DNA from: Lacticaseibacillus pantheris DSM 15945 = JCM 12539 = NBRC 106106
GTDB taxonomy: Bacteria > Bacillota > Bacilli > Lactobacillales > Lactobacillaceae
DNA length: 49,545 nucleotides
Direction: 5' to 3'
Assembly: GCF_001311175.1 (NCBI RefSeq)
Contig: NZ_BBAI01000018.1
Coordinates: 1 to 49,545, forward strand
The notes beneath the pieces are model-generated. The model searched no databases. It had not been told where the DNA came from and saw only the letters and a list, made by a program, of their open reading frames with translations. Numbering within the stretch: position 1 is the first letter of the stretch; each line of letters begins with the position of its first letter. Below, piece by piece: positions 1-9,404 of this stretch. The position numbers and the translations under genes are program-made.

Positions 1-172
1 GGAGGCCGGCACGGCCGGAGCGTGCGGGTGTAGCAACCTACGGCGTAGGCACGTAAGCCGCAGTCCCAAAGGCCACCCGCGCGTTCGCACCCACCCATCC
101 TTCGCCCTAGCAGTGGTTACCATGGAGTACCCCACGAAAGCCGCAGCTCACCACTACGGCCTACGCTGCCGC
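1..172. repeat. Terminal inverted repeat, left copy
   Basis: This GC-rich stretch is the reverse complement of 49364-49522 with a modest number of substitutions and small indels (for example both share GGAGGCCGGCACGGCCGGAG at the outer edge). It has no plausible gene. The copy is cut by the window start. The flank 173-289 holds a C-rich run at about 190 and the leader of the nuclease gene; I see no clear promoter there. Confidence 0.85.
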
Positions 173-289
173 CCACCATCACCACAGCAGCCCCCCCCCG
201 CAACAAGGGACCATGGACACCGTACATAAGTTTGGTTAAAATCAAGGTATGTCTTCAATCTGTAACGCTGTCACACAAAGGGGTGCACA

Positions 290-1057
290 ATGAAGTTTAT
301 TTCTTGGAACGTCAACGGTCTCCGTGCCGTACTCAAAAAGAACTTTTACGACGTAATTTCCGCACTTGATGCAGACTGGTTCTGCCTGCAAGAAACCAAA
401 ATGCAGGCTGGCCAAGTCGAGCTTGAGCTACCCGGTTACCACCAATACTTTAACTACGCGGAACGCAAAGGCTATTCCGGAACCGCCATCTTTACCAAGC
501 ACGAACCTGATAACGTAACGTACGGTATCGGGGTGCCCGAATACGATACCGAGGGCCGCGTGATTACCCTCTCGTACCCAAACTTTTACGTGATTACCGT
601 GTACGTTCCCAACTCCGGAACCGAACTTAAGCGTCTGGATTTCCGTCAGGGCTTTGACGTGGCCTTCCGGGAATACACCAGCAAGCTGGCTGCTGAGAAA
701 CCTGTCATCTACTGCGGTGACCTCAACGTCGCCCACCAGATCATTGACCTGAAGAATCCCACCAGTAACCACCATAACGCTGGTTTTACCGACGAAGAGC
801 GCACCGACTTCACGGCCCAACTCGACGCCGGTTTCACCGACACCTTCCGCTACTTTTACCCGGAACAAAAGGATATTTACTCTTGGTGGAGTTACCGTTT
901 CGGAGCCCGTAAACGCAACGCCGGTTGGCGGATTGACTACTTTGTTACTAGCAAGGATTTGGATGACCGCATCACGGATGCCCAAATTCATACCGATATT
1001 TTGGGCTCCGACCATTGCCCAGTTGAGCTCGATACGGCCAACCTACTGGAGGGATAA
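290..1057 (+). CDS. exoA: Exodeoxyribonuclease III / AP endonuclease
   Basis: This 255-residue protein is a full-length Xth/ExoA-family enzyme, which cuts DNA at abasic sites and degrades 3' ends in base excision repair. The endonuclease/exonuclease/phosphatase fold is covered end to end. Visible active-site positions are N7 in WNVNG, E35 in LQETK, Y105-N108, D144 and N146 in GDLNVAH, and the terminal D241-H242 in SDHCPV. The ATG follows AAAGGGG at a normal distance. It is followed after 2 bases by a second nuclease gene, so the two are probably cotranscribed. The reading frame is intact. Length matches the family (about 250 residues). Confidence 0.96.
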   Translation: MKFISWNVNGLRAVLKKNFYDVISALDADWFCLQETKMQAGQVELELPGYHQYFNYAERKGYSGTAIFTKHEPDNVTYGIGVPEYDTEGRVITLSYPNFYVITVYVPNSGTELKRLDFRQGFDVAFREYTSKLAAEKPVIYCGDLNVAHQIIDLKNPTSNHHNAGFTDEERTDFTAQLDAGFTDTFRYFYPEQKDIYSWWSYRFGARKRNAGWRIDYFVTSKDLDDRITDAQIHTDILGSDHCPVELDTANLLEG

Positions 1058-1059
1058 AC

Positions 1060-1593
1060 GTGAATTTTATCGCCATGGACTACGAAACCGCCACCGGTAA
1101 GCGCGCCTCTGCGTGCTCGGTCGCGATTGTCGTCGTGCGCAACGACCGCGTTGTCGATTCGTTCTATAATCTCATTAACCCCGAAACTGACTTTTCGCCG
1201 TTCAACATTCGGATTCACCACATCACGCCGGCAATGGTTGCGGACGCGCCCACCTTTCCCGAGCTGTGGCCGCACATCGCCCAATTCTTCACGCGCACCC
1301 AGTTAGTGGCCGCGCACAACGCGCAGTTTGACGTCAGTGTGCTCCGTAAGTCTTTGGAACGGTACGGCATCCCCACACCCAAGTACCAGTACATCGATAC
1401 CGTCGCCACCTCGCGTAGCTTTCTGCCCACGCTTGCCAACCACAAACTGGATACCGTCAGCGACGCGTTGGGTATTACCCTCAATAACCACCACAACGCA
1501 TTGGCCGACTCGTACGCGTGTGCCCGAATCCTTATGACTGAAAAAGTTCAGTTTGGCAGTCAAGCACTTGCCAACTTTATTAAACTCGCCTAA
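1060..1593 (+). CDS. DnaQ-like 3'-5' exonuclease
   Basis: This 177-residue protein is a stand-alone DEDDh exonuclease related to the epsilon subunit of DNA polymerase III. The acidic residues are D7 and E9 (MDYET), D91 in HNAQFD, and H145/D150 in HNALAD. It starts at GTG; the ribosome site GGAGGG overlaps the end of exoA, so translation is probably coupled. Such small exonucleases may proofread or trim DNA or RNA; the substrate here cannot be told. The pairing with exoA suggests a repair role, which is inference. Confidence 0.9.
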   Translation: MNFIAMDYETATGKRASACSVAIVVVRNDRVVDSFYNLINPETDFSPFNIRIHHITPAMVADAPTFPELWPHIAQFFTRTQLVAAHNAQFDVSVLRKSLERYGIPTPKYQYIDTVATSRSFLPTLANHKLDTVSDALGITLNNHHNALADSYACARILMTEKVQFGSQALANFIKLA

Positions 1594-1601
1594 ATTCGCC
1601 C

Positions 1602-1659
1602 AAAAATGGCTCCGCCTCTCGCTAACGCAGCTTGCGTTGTTGGAGAGGCGGAGCCTTTT
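1602..1659. terminator. Bidirectional rho-independent terminator
   Basis: A 12-bp stem (GGCTCCGCCTCT at 1608 pairing with AGAGGCGGAGCC ending 1655) is followed by TTTT and preceded by AAAAA. It lies between convergent genes, so it can serve both. Confidence 0.9.
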
Positions 1660-1662
1660 CTA

Positions 1663-3565
1663 TTACCGATCCCAAATAACGATGCGCTTATCCGGCTCAA
1701 GGTACTCCCCGTCGCTAGGCTGCACGTCATATGCACGGTACCACTCGTCAAAATTCATCACGGGCACATTGACCCGTAACGTTGCCGGGGCGTGCACATC
1801 CTGACTGAGCACCGTTTTGGCTCGCTCTGGACGCATCTTGGTTGCCCACGATTTGGCGTACGCGTGAAGAATTCTTGTAGTTCCGTTGGCGTAGCTGGTC
1901 GCCCAGCACCGCCAACGCGACATCCATGCCGGCGTTGTCCGCAATATTTTCGCTCACGGTCAGCCGACCATTAACTTGAGTACCCTCGTATAAACGGCCA
2001 TCAAACTGTGCCGCCACCTCATCAACAATGTGGTCAAACGCTACTTTGTCCGCATCCTGCCACCAATTATTCATCGTACCGTGGGCGTCAAACATGGACC
2101 CGTTGTTATCAAAGGAGTGTGAGATCTCGTGCCCGATGGTTGCACCCGTTCCGCCAAGTTTAGCCGCACGGGACCAGTCGAGTGCATAAAATGGCGGCTG
2201 CAGAATACCCGCGGGAAAGGTGATGTCGTTCATCGACGGATCGTAGCAGGCGTTAACCAGGTGTCCGGGCATCTGCCACTCTGACCGGTCAACTGCCTGA
2301 CCAACCGTTGACCACCGGAACTGACGGGATGCGCTAACCAGTTGCACCATTGCCGTCAGCAAGTCGTCCTCTGGATCCACGTGCAGGTGCGCGTATACCG
2401 CCGCGGCGTGATCCGGATACCCCATCTTAATGTTCATGGTCGCTAGTTTCGCAACGGCTTTGTCGCGGGTGGCTGGGCTTAACCACGTATTGTGGCGGAG
2501 CTGCACCTCGTATTGTTGAATCAACTCCCGGACCAGCCCGGTGATATCGTCCTTCGCCGCCTGGCCAAAATAAGTCCGCCCGTAGTAGATACCGATGGGC
2601 TCCGCCAGCACGCTGTTCGTCACTGCAAAGGCGTGCTTATGCCACTCTGTGGGCTCTGGTTGACCCGCAAGAAACCGCTGGTACGCACCGGCCAGTTGCC
2701 GCATCTCATCACTCAGGTAAGTCCCATTGGTAATGAGCTCCTGAATCACGGCCATGTGCTGCCATTGCTCGAAGTTGTCCTGGTTCACCAACTGGTTGAG
2801 GACGGTCACATACCGGACCGTGGGTGCATTGACGAACTTGGGTTGAACGGGCAACACCGCTCCGAGCGCGTCGCCCAAACCGGTCGCCTTGATTTGCTCA
2901 ACAAAGTCGTCCCAGGCCACCGGGTGGTCCCAGTTGGTGTCAACCGCATACTCTTCGTTTGTCGGCAACACCGCACCGGCCCGCCGGTCAAAGTCGAGGG
3001 CGTCCACAACGTACTGATCCGCCTCCACGTCCGTAAAGCCCACCGCATGCAGGAGCCCGCGGGCCATATCAGACCACGCATCAAACATCGCTTGCGTGTC
3101 GGCGTTCTCCTCCGCGTACATGGCTGCATCGGGCAAAATGGTATCCGGCCCACTAACGTTCAACATGTTGACCTGAGCATCGTGGAAGTCCGGCATTACA
3201 AAGGTGCTCAGCGGCAACGGATAATCTTCGCGGAACAAAGTCGGTAACGCCAACCGCCATTGGTCAAAACTACTCAGCCGGGTCAAAGTTGCCAACCGCG
3301 CCCGAATCGGCTCCACACCCAGACGGTTACGTTGCTGCCGGTCGTCAGCCTTCACAAATAGTCGCGCCGCCGCAAGCAGCGGTTGATCAACAGTTGCCAT
3401 ACTGCCGTCATTGATTGCTCGCAAATCTTGCACTAAACGTTCCCGAATGTTGTCACCCAGGTCACTGTCGGCCCCAATGACCGACTTTTCGGGTGGTATC
3501 ACCGTTTGGGCCTGCCAGCGCCCGTTCACCGCCATGTATAAATCATCTTGTGGTCTTGCTGTCAT
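1663..3565 (-). CDS. pepO: M13-family zinc endopeptidase PepO (frameshifted)
   Basis: The product is a neprilysin-like oligopeptidase that cleaves peptides inside the chain, part of peptide use in lactic acid bacteria. It shows the zinc motif HEISH at about residues 479-483, the third ligand and helper in ENIADNAG, and the typical NACYDPSMNDI region. It is cytosolic-looking, with no signal peptide. The ATG at 3565 is preferred over the upstream TTG because AGCGGAGG sits 7 bases before it. The frame breaks near 1870-1880, in the AATTCTTC region; the C-terminal part, with the family's KSWATKMRPE stretch, continues in another frame to a TAA at 1663. Adding two bases or removing one restores about 635 residues, the family's length. 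Sequencing error is the likely cause. Confidence 0.9.
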
Positions 3566-3587
3566 ACCCAATCCTCCGCTATAGCCG

Positions 3588-3622
3588 CAGCGGTGGCAAT
3601 CACCTCGTGGTTGCCACCGCCC
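3588..3622 (-). terminator. Intergenic hairpin after aldo-keto reductase gene
   Basis: GCGGTGGCAA and its complement form a stem of about 12 bp between the two minus-strand genes. There is no T tract after it, so it is a weak terminator at best, or a processing site. Confidence 0.4.
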
Positions 3623-3630
3623 TAATTAAG

Positions 3631-4460
3631 TTAAAATTCCTCGTACTTACTTGGATCCTGATCCTTGAGTCGGCCATCCGGTGTACTCAGGGCATTAATC
3701 GTCGCCATTTCCGCATCGCTTAATGCAAAGTCGAAGACGTCAATATTCTCCCGCTGTCGACTAGCATGTTGCGACTTGGGAATCGGCAGCGTCCCCAGCT
3801 GGATGCCCCACCGTAGAATGACTTGCCCGACACCTTTGCCGTGCGCATCCGCAATGGCTGAATATCCGGGTTGTGCAGAACGTCGCTGGCGCGCCCCAGC
3901 GGACTCCAATCCTCCGTGAGGATACCGTGAGCCTCGTCATACGCGCGCTGTTCGGCCTGGTTAAAGTGCGGGTGCAGCTCGATCTGGTTAATCACCGGCA
4001 TTACGCCAGTTTCCGTATCCAACCGGTCTAAATACTCCGGCAGGAAGTTGCAGACCCCAATGGACCGCACCAACCCGAATTGCTGAGCGTCAATCAACGC
4101 CTGCCATGCCTCGACGTACATGTCTTTGCTTGGGTTCGGCCAATGCAACAGGTACACATCAAAGTAATCCAGGCCGGCACGAAACAGGCTTTCCTTCAAA
4201 GTGTTGATGGCGTCCCGCCGGTGGTAGTACCGACCAGGCAGCTTAGACGTGACCAACAACTCTGAGCGCGGAACTGATGACTGGCGGATTGCGGCACCCA
4301 CCGTACCCTCATTCTCATAGTTATACGCCGTATCAATTAAGCGGTAGCCCTGATCAATGGCGCTACTGATGGCACGGACACCGTCCGTACCGTTGAGTTT
4401 ATAAGTACCAAAACCTACTTTGGGTAGTTCTAAACCATCACGTAACGTGTAATATTCCAT
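3631..4460 (-). CDS. Aldo/keto reductase (frameshifted)
   Basis: An NADPH-dependent oxidoreductase of the AKR superfamily, of the compact bacterial 2,5-diketo-gluconate reductase type. The catalytic tetrad is visible: D43, Y48 (DTAYNYENE), K73 (VTSKLP) and H106 (LLHWPNP). The frame is lost near 3862 after NPDIQ; the rest (AIADAHGKGVGQVILRW and the cofactor loop PIPKSQHASR) continues in another frame to the TAA at 3631. One extra G in a GG run repairs it, giving about 276 residues. The ATG follows a GGGGGGGA tract. The substrate is unknown; it is a single gene between terminators. Confidence 0.88.
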
Positions 4461-4571
4461 GAATAATCCCCCCCGAAATGTCTAGCTACACTTACTAGTT
4501 ATTAGTATAGCACCACCAACCGGCATGGTTTGCGATGATAATCAACTGCGGACAAATCTTTGGCAATCATT

Positions 4572-4610
4572 AAAGAGGCCGTGACGAATCAACCGTCACG
4601 ACCCCTCTTA
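4572..4610 (-). terminator. Terminator of the ung-pta-tsaE transcript
   Basis: On the minus strand AGAGG-GTCGTGACGG pairs with the complementary CGTCACG-CCTCT and is followed by TTT. It lies just downstream of the tsaE stop. Confidence 0.8.
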
Positions 4611-4618
4611 AAATGCTG

Positions 4619-5092
4619 TTATTGTGCTAATGCGCTAATCGAAGCCAACAGGGCGTGGCCCCGCTCGCCCTCCGCCTCGGCGGTAATCGTGCGCCGATTA
4701 TCGTCATGGTCGTCCTTGTGGAAATGTAGGGTTACATAATCGTACGGTGCACTAGCGCCTAAATAGTCAGGCCATTCCACCACGCTGACACCGTCACCCT
4801 CGAAGTATTCCTCCAAGCCGAGGTCCTCCGCGCCGCCGCCTTCCAGCCGGTAGAGGTCCATGTGGTACAACGGAATACGGGCCGTCGGATACTCATGGAT
4901 GATGGTAAACGTTGGGCTTTTAATGGGTTGGTGAATACCCAGTGCTAGCCCCAGCCCCTTTGTAAAGCTGGTCTTGCCCGCGCCCAAGTCACCATCCAGC
5001 AACAGAACATCCCCCGCCTGTAGCAGCGGGGCAATCTGACCGGCAAAGCTCCGGAGCTCATCTTCATTGTTAAAGGTCCACGTGTTAGTCAT
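4619..5092 (-). CDS. tsaE: tRNA threonylcarbamoyladenosine ATPase TsaE
   Basis: TsaE is the ATPase partner of TsaB/TsaD in making t6A37 on ANN-decoding tRNAs, an essential modification. The 157-residue protein has Walker A GDLGAGKTS (34-42), the switch-like SPTFTIIHEY, the conserved YHMDLYRL stretch, and the EWPD motif. The ATG at 5092 lies inside the last codons of pta, overlapping it by 8 bases, so translational coupling is likely. The pta-tsaE pairing is known in other lactobacilli. The reading frame is intact. Confidence 0.94.
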   Translation of the reverse strand: MTNTWTFNNEDELRSFAGQIAPLLQAGDVLLLDGDLGAGKTSFTKGLGLALGIHQPIKSPTFTIIHEYPTARIPLYHMDLYRLEGGGAEDLGLEEYFEGDGVSVVEWPDYLGASAPYDYVTLHFHKDDHDDNRRTITAEAEGERGHALLASISALAQ

Positions 5093-6066
5093 TTTTGCTT
5101 GCCAATACTTGGGTGGCGGTGACCAAAGCCGTTTGGTATACATCTTCAGTTGACGCACCACGTGAAAGGTCGGACACCGGTTGGTTGAGTCCCTGTAAAA
5201 TCGGACCAACCGCCTGGAAGCCACCTAGCCGCTGGGCAATCTTGTAGCCAATGTTGCCAGACTGCAGTTCGGGGAAAACAAAGACGGTGGCGTGCCCGGC
5301 AACCGTTGAGTCCGGGGCCTTCTGCGCACCCACGCTCGGAACGAACGCAGCGTCAAACTGCAATTCACCGTCAATCGGCACGTCCGGAGCCAACGCTTGG
5401 GCCTTGGCCGTTGCCTCCTGCACCTTGGTCACCATATCGCCCGCTGCGGAACTTTGTCGAGAAGGATAGCATCGCGACTTTGGGATCAATACCAAACGCC
5501 TTGGCCGTGCCCGCGGATTCAACCGCGATTTCTGCCAATTCGTCAGCACTGGGGTCAATGTTAATCGCAGTGTCGGCAAAGAGGTAACGCTCATCACCGC
5601 GTTGCATAATAAACGCACCACTAGTCCGGGACACCCCGGGCTTGGTCTTAATAATCTGTAGGGCGGGACGTACCGTGTTGGCGGTGGAGTGTACGGTACC
5701 GGATACTAACCCATCAACGGCACCGGTGTATACCAACATGGTACCGAAGTACGTGGCATCGCGTACGGCTTCGGCGGCCTGTTCAGCAGTGGCCTTGCCG
5801 TGACGGCGTTCCATAAATGCCGCCGCCAATTGATCATGCTCCGGGTCATCTTCGGGGTTCCGGATGGTCACACCCGTGATGTCAAAGCCATTGTCAGCAG
5901 CCACCCGCTGAATATCATCCGGATTGCCCAGCACAACGGCATTCAGAATGCCTTGCGACTGTAGTCGGGCCACGGCTCCCAGAATTCGTGGTTCTGTGCC
6001 TTCCGGGAAAACAATGCTGACGCCTTGCCCCTTAACGTTTTGTTCCAAAGTTGCGAATAAGTCCAC
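5085..6066 (-). CDS. pta: Phosphate acetyltransferase (frameshifted)
   Basis: Pta interconverts acetyl-CoA and acetyl phosphate, linking pyruvate breakdown to acetate kinase and ATP. The protein aligns with the short (about 327-residue) Pta form: the N-terminal VFPEGTEPRILGA, the GTVHSTANTVRPALQ loop, and the C-terminal ELQSGNIGYKIAQRL are all present. The frame breaks near 5455 in the STKGSAAGD region; restoring two G to a single G repairs it. It starts with GTG at 6066 behind TAGGGGG, 7 bases away. The end overlaps tsaE. Central metabolism makes true gene loss unlikely; assembly error is favoured. Confidence 0.93.
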
Positions 6067-6130
6067 GATGGTACCCCCTATTTTATGCGATACTTCATTT
6101 TAACAAGGCTAACCACTAAAGCCAACTAAG

Positions 6131-6830
6131 TTAATCGGCACGTTCCACGTGTTTGGGTAGTTGCCAGTTAATTGGCTGCTCCCCCATCTGCACAAGCGCT
6201 GCGTTGGTCCGGGAGAACGGCTTACTGCCAAAGAAGCCCCGGTACGCCGACAACGGGCTCGGATGTGCCGACGCAATCACCACGTTTTTACCCTCATCAA
6301 TGAAAGGACGCTTATTCTGAGCCGAGCGTCCCCAAAGGATGAACACCACACCGCCACGCGCGGACAACGCCTTAATGGCCGCGTCGGTCAAATCCTCCCA
6401 GCCTTTGCCCCGGTGGGAGTTGGCCTGGTGGGCGCGGACGGTCAGGACCGCATTCAGCAAAAGCACCCCCTGTTCAGCCCACGACTTCAGATAACCGTGG
6501 TGGACGGGGGCAATGCCCAAATCACTTTGCAGTTCCTGGTAAATATTCACTAATGAAGGTGGTATTTGTACACCCGGAGACACGGCAAAACTGGCACCAA
6601 CGCTTGGTGTTCCTCGTGGTACGGATCCTGCCCCAAGATGACCACACGGGTGGCACTGAACGGCGTCCATTCAAACGCCTGAAAAATGTGGTACATATCG
6701 GGATAAACCGTTTGACTACCGTATTCTGAACGTAAAAAAAAGCGTGCAATTGTGCATATGTAGGACTGGCAAAAACGGGAGCAAGTACCTCCTGCCAATC
6801 GTCGTGAATAATCGTTTTGGTCAAATCCAT
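6131..6830 (-). CDS. ung: Uracil-DNA glycosylase (two frameshifts)
   Basis: Family-1 UDG, which removes uracil from DNA at the start of base excision repair. The water-activating motif GQDPYH and the leucine-loop motif [15 protein letters not shown] are both present, as is the middle [10 protein letters not shown]. The gene is split into three frames: one break in an 8-base T run near 6737 (nine would restore frame in [10 protein letters not shown]), and one near 6597 where GG should be GGG (HQALGASFAV). Repaired length is about 233 residues, normal for Ung. Two ATGs, 6833 and 6830, lie behind AAGGA; the second has the better spacing. It lies 35 bases after the preceding gene and 64 bases before pta. 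Confidence 0.92.
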
Positions 6831-6864
6831 CATCCTTATTTCTTCAAACCCATAATTGGAGGGG

Positions 6865-7378
6865 TTATCCGGCCCCACCAAAGGAATATTGTAACGGCGG
6901 CTTCTTTTGGGCATTAGTGACAATCCTCACGCGATCCAGCGCGGCGGCCAGCAACACACCCGTCACCGCATCAGCTTCCTTGGATACTTGGACGCGCAAC
7001 GTCCGGCCACCGCTAGTAATCACGGGGCCCATGCTAAACACAAAGCCGAATCCCTGAAAACCGCGATAAGAGTCACTTTTTTTCAGTGCCAGCAATCAGC
7101 CAGCCACCGTGGCGCAACAAGTACAGAGGGTGCCCACCACCGCGGGCCACCCTAACTAGGGTATTGGCGTCGTCACCAACGCGCAGTTCAAAGCGGGCCG
7201 CCTGCTCATTTTCCGCACTAATCGTACCAATCACGTCATGTTCTGGAAACGAAAACACACGAAAACCGATGGACGTGCCAAAACTACGCCGTACCCCGAG
7301 CACCGTGGCGTTATCCGCATCGCGCACGCTAGCAATACGCCCAGCTTGCAACGGAGCGGTTTCAAAGTACAAATCCAC
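6865..7378 (-). CDS. LURP-one-like (tubby beta-barrel) protein, frameshifted
   Basis: I infer a LURP-one-related protein from the string of short beta-strand segments, the FRVFSFPEHDVIGTI pattern and the closing hydrophobic helix VLLAAALDRVRIV, which is usual in that family. The function in bacteria is not established. The start is the GTG at 7378, because AGGAGG lies 9 bases upstream; the longer upstream reading would run through that site. A 7-base A run at about 7080 shifts the frame; six As would join GTEK to SDSYRGF and give about 170 residues. It lies 32 bases after a HAD-family gene and 35 before ung, so it is likely part of that operon. Confidence 0.65.
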
Positions 7379-7410
7379 GCGTATCCGCCTCCTAACTTGA
7401 CCCAATGGTG

Positions 7411-8300
7411 CTACTTTGTCATTGACGCCTCTTGTGCATTGACTTCAATGGCCTTGTAGATAGCCTTGGCGACACCGTCATGCACATTCGAATCCGTAGT
7501 AAACCACGCCAAATTTTTGATGGGCTGGACGGCGTTACCCATGGCGACACTATACTTTGCATCACGAATCATGGATTCATCATTAAAATTGTCACCAACC
7601 GCCATCACGTTGTCCATGGTCCAACCACGTTTTGCGGCGTAGGCGGCCACTGCCAATCCCTTTTGCGACTTAATGTTGTTAATTTCGATGTTATTGCGTG
7701 AGCTACTCGTCACCATCAACTTACCCGTCGCCAACAGGAGCTTCTTGGGTTCACTTAAAGCAACCGGGTCGGCGGTGTTAAAGGCAATAATCTTCATGAC
7801 GTGGACGTTCTCGTCACCAACGATTTCACCGTAGTCCTCGACGTAATTAATATTCATAATTTCCAGGCGGGCTGAGGCCAGGGCACCGCCATTTTGTAAT
7901 CAGTGTCGGGGTTCAAGTTCACCAGTAGGTCGGCCACGTTTTGAATCCGCCGCACCCGGCTGTTAGAAAAGATGCCGTGATCGGTGACCAATTCGTAGTA
8001 GAGGTTACGGTCATCGAGGGTCTTCATGGAGAGTGCGGTCATGTCGTCGTCGAGGGGAACGGAAACAACCAGGCGGCCGTCCTCGTCAAAGACTTGCGCA
8101 CCATTCAGCGTGATGTATGCGGTGCGAAGTTTTTGTTCTTGTAGGAGCGGTTTAGCCTCGGTCAGGCCGCGCCCGGTGGCAACCATAAACTCGATGCCGT
8201 TTTCCTGAGCTGCACGGATGGCGGCGGCGTTAGCGTCGGACACCTGCATCTTGTTATTGAGCAGGGTACCATCCATATCGGAAGCGATAATTTTAATCAT
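7411..8300 (-). CDS. Cof-type HAD phosphatase (frameshifted)
   Basis: A haloacid-dehalogenase phosphatase of subclass IIB, the group that dephosphorylates sugar phosphates and flavin or cofactor phosphates. Motif I is DMDGT (D8, D10), motif II lies in VATGRG, the lysine motif is KSQKGLAV, and motif IV is GDNFNDESM. The frame shifts near 7880, where GTGCC probably should be GTGGCC (KMAVALASARLEIMN). Repaired length is about 296 residues. The ATG follows AAGGAGAGG. It is the first gene of the tail-to-head cluster running to tsaE. The specific substrate cannot be predicted. Confidence 0.88.
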
Positions 8301-8361
8301 ACTGGCCTCTCCTTCGTCTGTACGTTTAGGTTTATTCTAGCATGAATACGGTTACGGGGGT

Positions 8362-8479
8362 AGAGAGCGGAGCAGGCCGTTTAGAAGGCAGAGCATAAGT
8401 AACTCTAACCGAAAGGCCCGGGTTTGGCCTTTTGGTTAGAGTTGCTTATGCGGCGTCTTCTGGCCTGCGCAGCTCGTTT
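8362..8479. repeat. 118-bp hairpin repeat unit 1 (AGGCC type)
   Basis: A single long hairpin. Left arm elements (AGCAGGCC, AGAAG, GCATAAG, AACTCTAACC, AAGGCC) pair in order with the right arm up to GGCCTGCGCAGCTCG; the loop is short and G-rich. It starts with AGAGAGCGGAGC and ends with GCTCGTTT like the others. Bulges (GTTT, AGA) sit at the same places in each unit. Confidence 0.9.
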
Positions 8480-8597
8480 AGAGAGCGGAGCCCCGCGGTT
8501 AGAAACCAGAGTATAAGTAGCACCGGACGAGAATCCCGCACTTGGATTCTTGTTCGGTGCTACTTATACGTCGGTTTCTGCGGGGCGCAGCTCGTTT
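8480..8597. repeat. 118-bp hairpin repeat unit 2 (CCCGC type)
   Basis: It follows unit 1 with no gap. It has the same ends and bulges but a different stem: AGCCCCGC, AGAAACC, GTATAAGTAGCACCGG and AGAATCC pair with the second arm. The loop is CGCACTT. Confidence 0.9.
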
Positions 8598-8833
8598 CCA
8601 TACGCACGAATAACGCGGGAGCACCGTAGCATTGGCCATCAACTTAAAGGAAACCCGCACTTGTCCTTTTGGTTAGAGTTGCTTATGCGGCGTCTTCTGG
8701 CCTGCGCAGCTCGTTTGCATACGCACGAGTAACGCGGGAGCACTGAGGCATTCCCAACCAAACCAACGTTAACCAGTTTGGCCTTTTGGTTAGAGTTACC
8801 CATGCCTCGTCTCCCAGCTCTGCACTCCCACCA
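8598..8833. repeat. Degenerate repeat units 3 and 4
   Basis: Unit 3 (8598-8716) has the right half of unit 1 almost unchanged (CTTTTGGTTAGAGTTGCTTA to GCTCGTTT), but its left half is another sequence beginning ATACGCACGA and GTAACGCGGGAGCAC-like. Unit 4 (8717-8833) repeats that left half and has a partly decayed right half, running up to the stop codon of the GNAT gene. The whole gap 8301-8833 thus consists of the leader of the HAD gene plus this four-unit array. Confidence 0.8.
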
Positions 8834-9403
8834 CTACTTCAATTCCCGACTCATATGCCGATACTCATGCGTAAACAGCTGCACGCGACCATCCTCAACG
8901 AATCCTTCCCGTTCGTACAGGCTGGCGGCTTTGGGGTTGTCAAGATCGCACAGTAGCCCGACACGCAGGGCGCCATTGTGCTGCTGATGACGGCATGCGG
9001 CGCGCAGCAATTGCGTACCCACACCACGGCCGCGGGCACTGTCCTTCACCGCCAGCAGGTCTAGGTACCATTCTCCCGGAAAGCTCTCGTGATCTGGAAA
9101 TAAATCCCGTCCATCGGTAATCCCAACTTCAGGCAAAAATGGCGCGAAGGCCTCATCGATATGCTCTTCATCTTCGGCAGGATACCCGACGCACACGCCC
9201 AACACTTCGTCGCCCGACACCGCAACAAGCGTGTGGGCAAAGCTGTACCGGTACGGCGCCACGCTAAAGGCGCGCGCAAACACCGCGTTGACGTCCGCAT
9301 CCGCCATCGCCATAATCTCCGGTATCTCCATTTCATCAAACACCACCTTAATGAGTGGTGCGGCCTGAACACCATCTGCTGGTGTTGCTGGTCGAATCTG
9401 CAT
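8834..9403 (-). CDS. GNAT-family N-acetyltransferase
   Basis: A 189-residue acetyl-CoA-dependent acetyltransferase. The CoA-binding motif A is LLAVKDSARGRGVGTQLL, followed by the NPKAASLYEREGF motif B typical of the fold. The start at 9403 is chosen because GGAGGGG lies just upstream; the longer reading adds an Arg-rich tail with no ribosome site. It begins one base after the stop of the neighbouring tRNA-editing-like gene, so the two form an operon. The acceptor substrate is unknown. The stop codon lies at the border of the repeat array. Confidence 0.85.
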   Translation of the reverse strand: MQIRPATPADGVQAAPLIKVVFDEMEIPEIMAMADADVNAVFARAFSVAPYRYSFAHTLVAVSGDEVLGVCVGYPAEDEEHIDEAFAPFLPEVGITDGRDLFPDHESFPGEWYLDLLAVKDSARGRGVGTQLLRAACRHQQHNGALRVGLLCDLDNPKAASLYEREGFVEDGRVQLFTHEYRHMSRELK

Positions 9404-9404
9404 A

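Noticed and set aside
2492-3247. Long open frame on the strand opposite pepO
   Set aside because: It is a shadow of the pepO codons; no ribosome site, and the product is rich in His/Arg/Val without any family pattern.
1663-3565. pepO as a true pseudogene
   Set aside because: The break is like those in essential genes here, and both parts keep family-specific sequence on either side.
8362-8833. Repeat array as CRISPR
   Set aside because: The units are long inverted repeats with no constant repeat and variable spacer pattern, and no cas genes are present.
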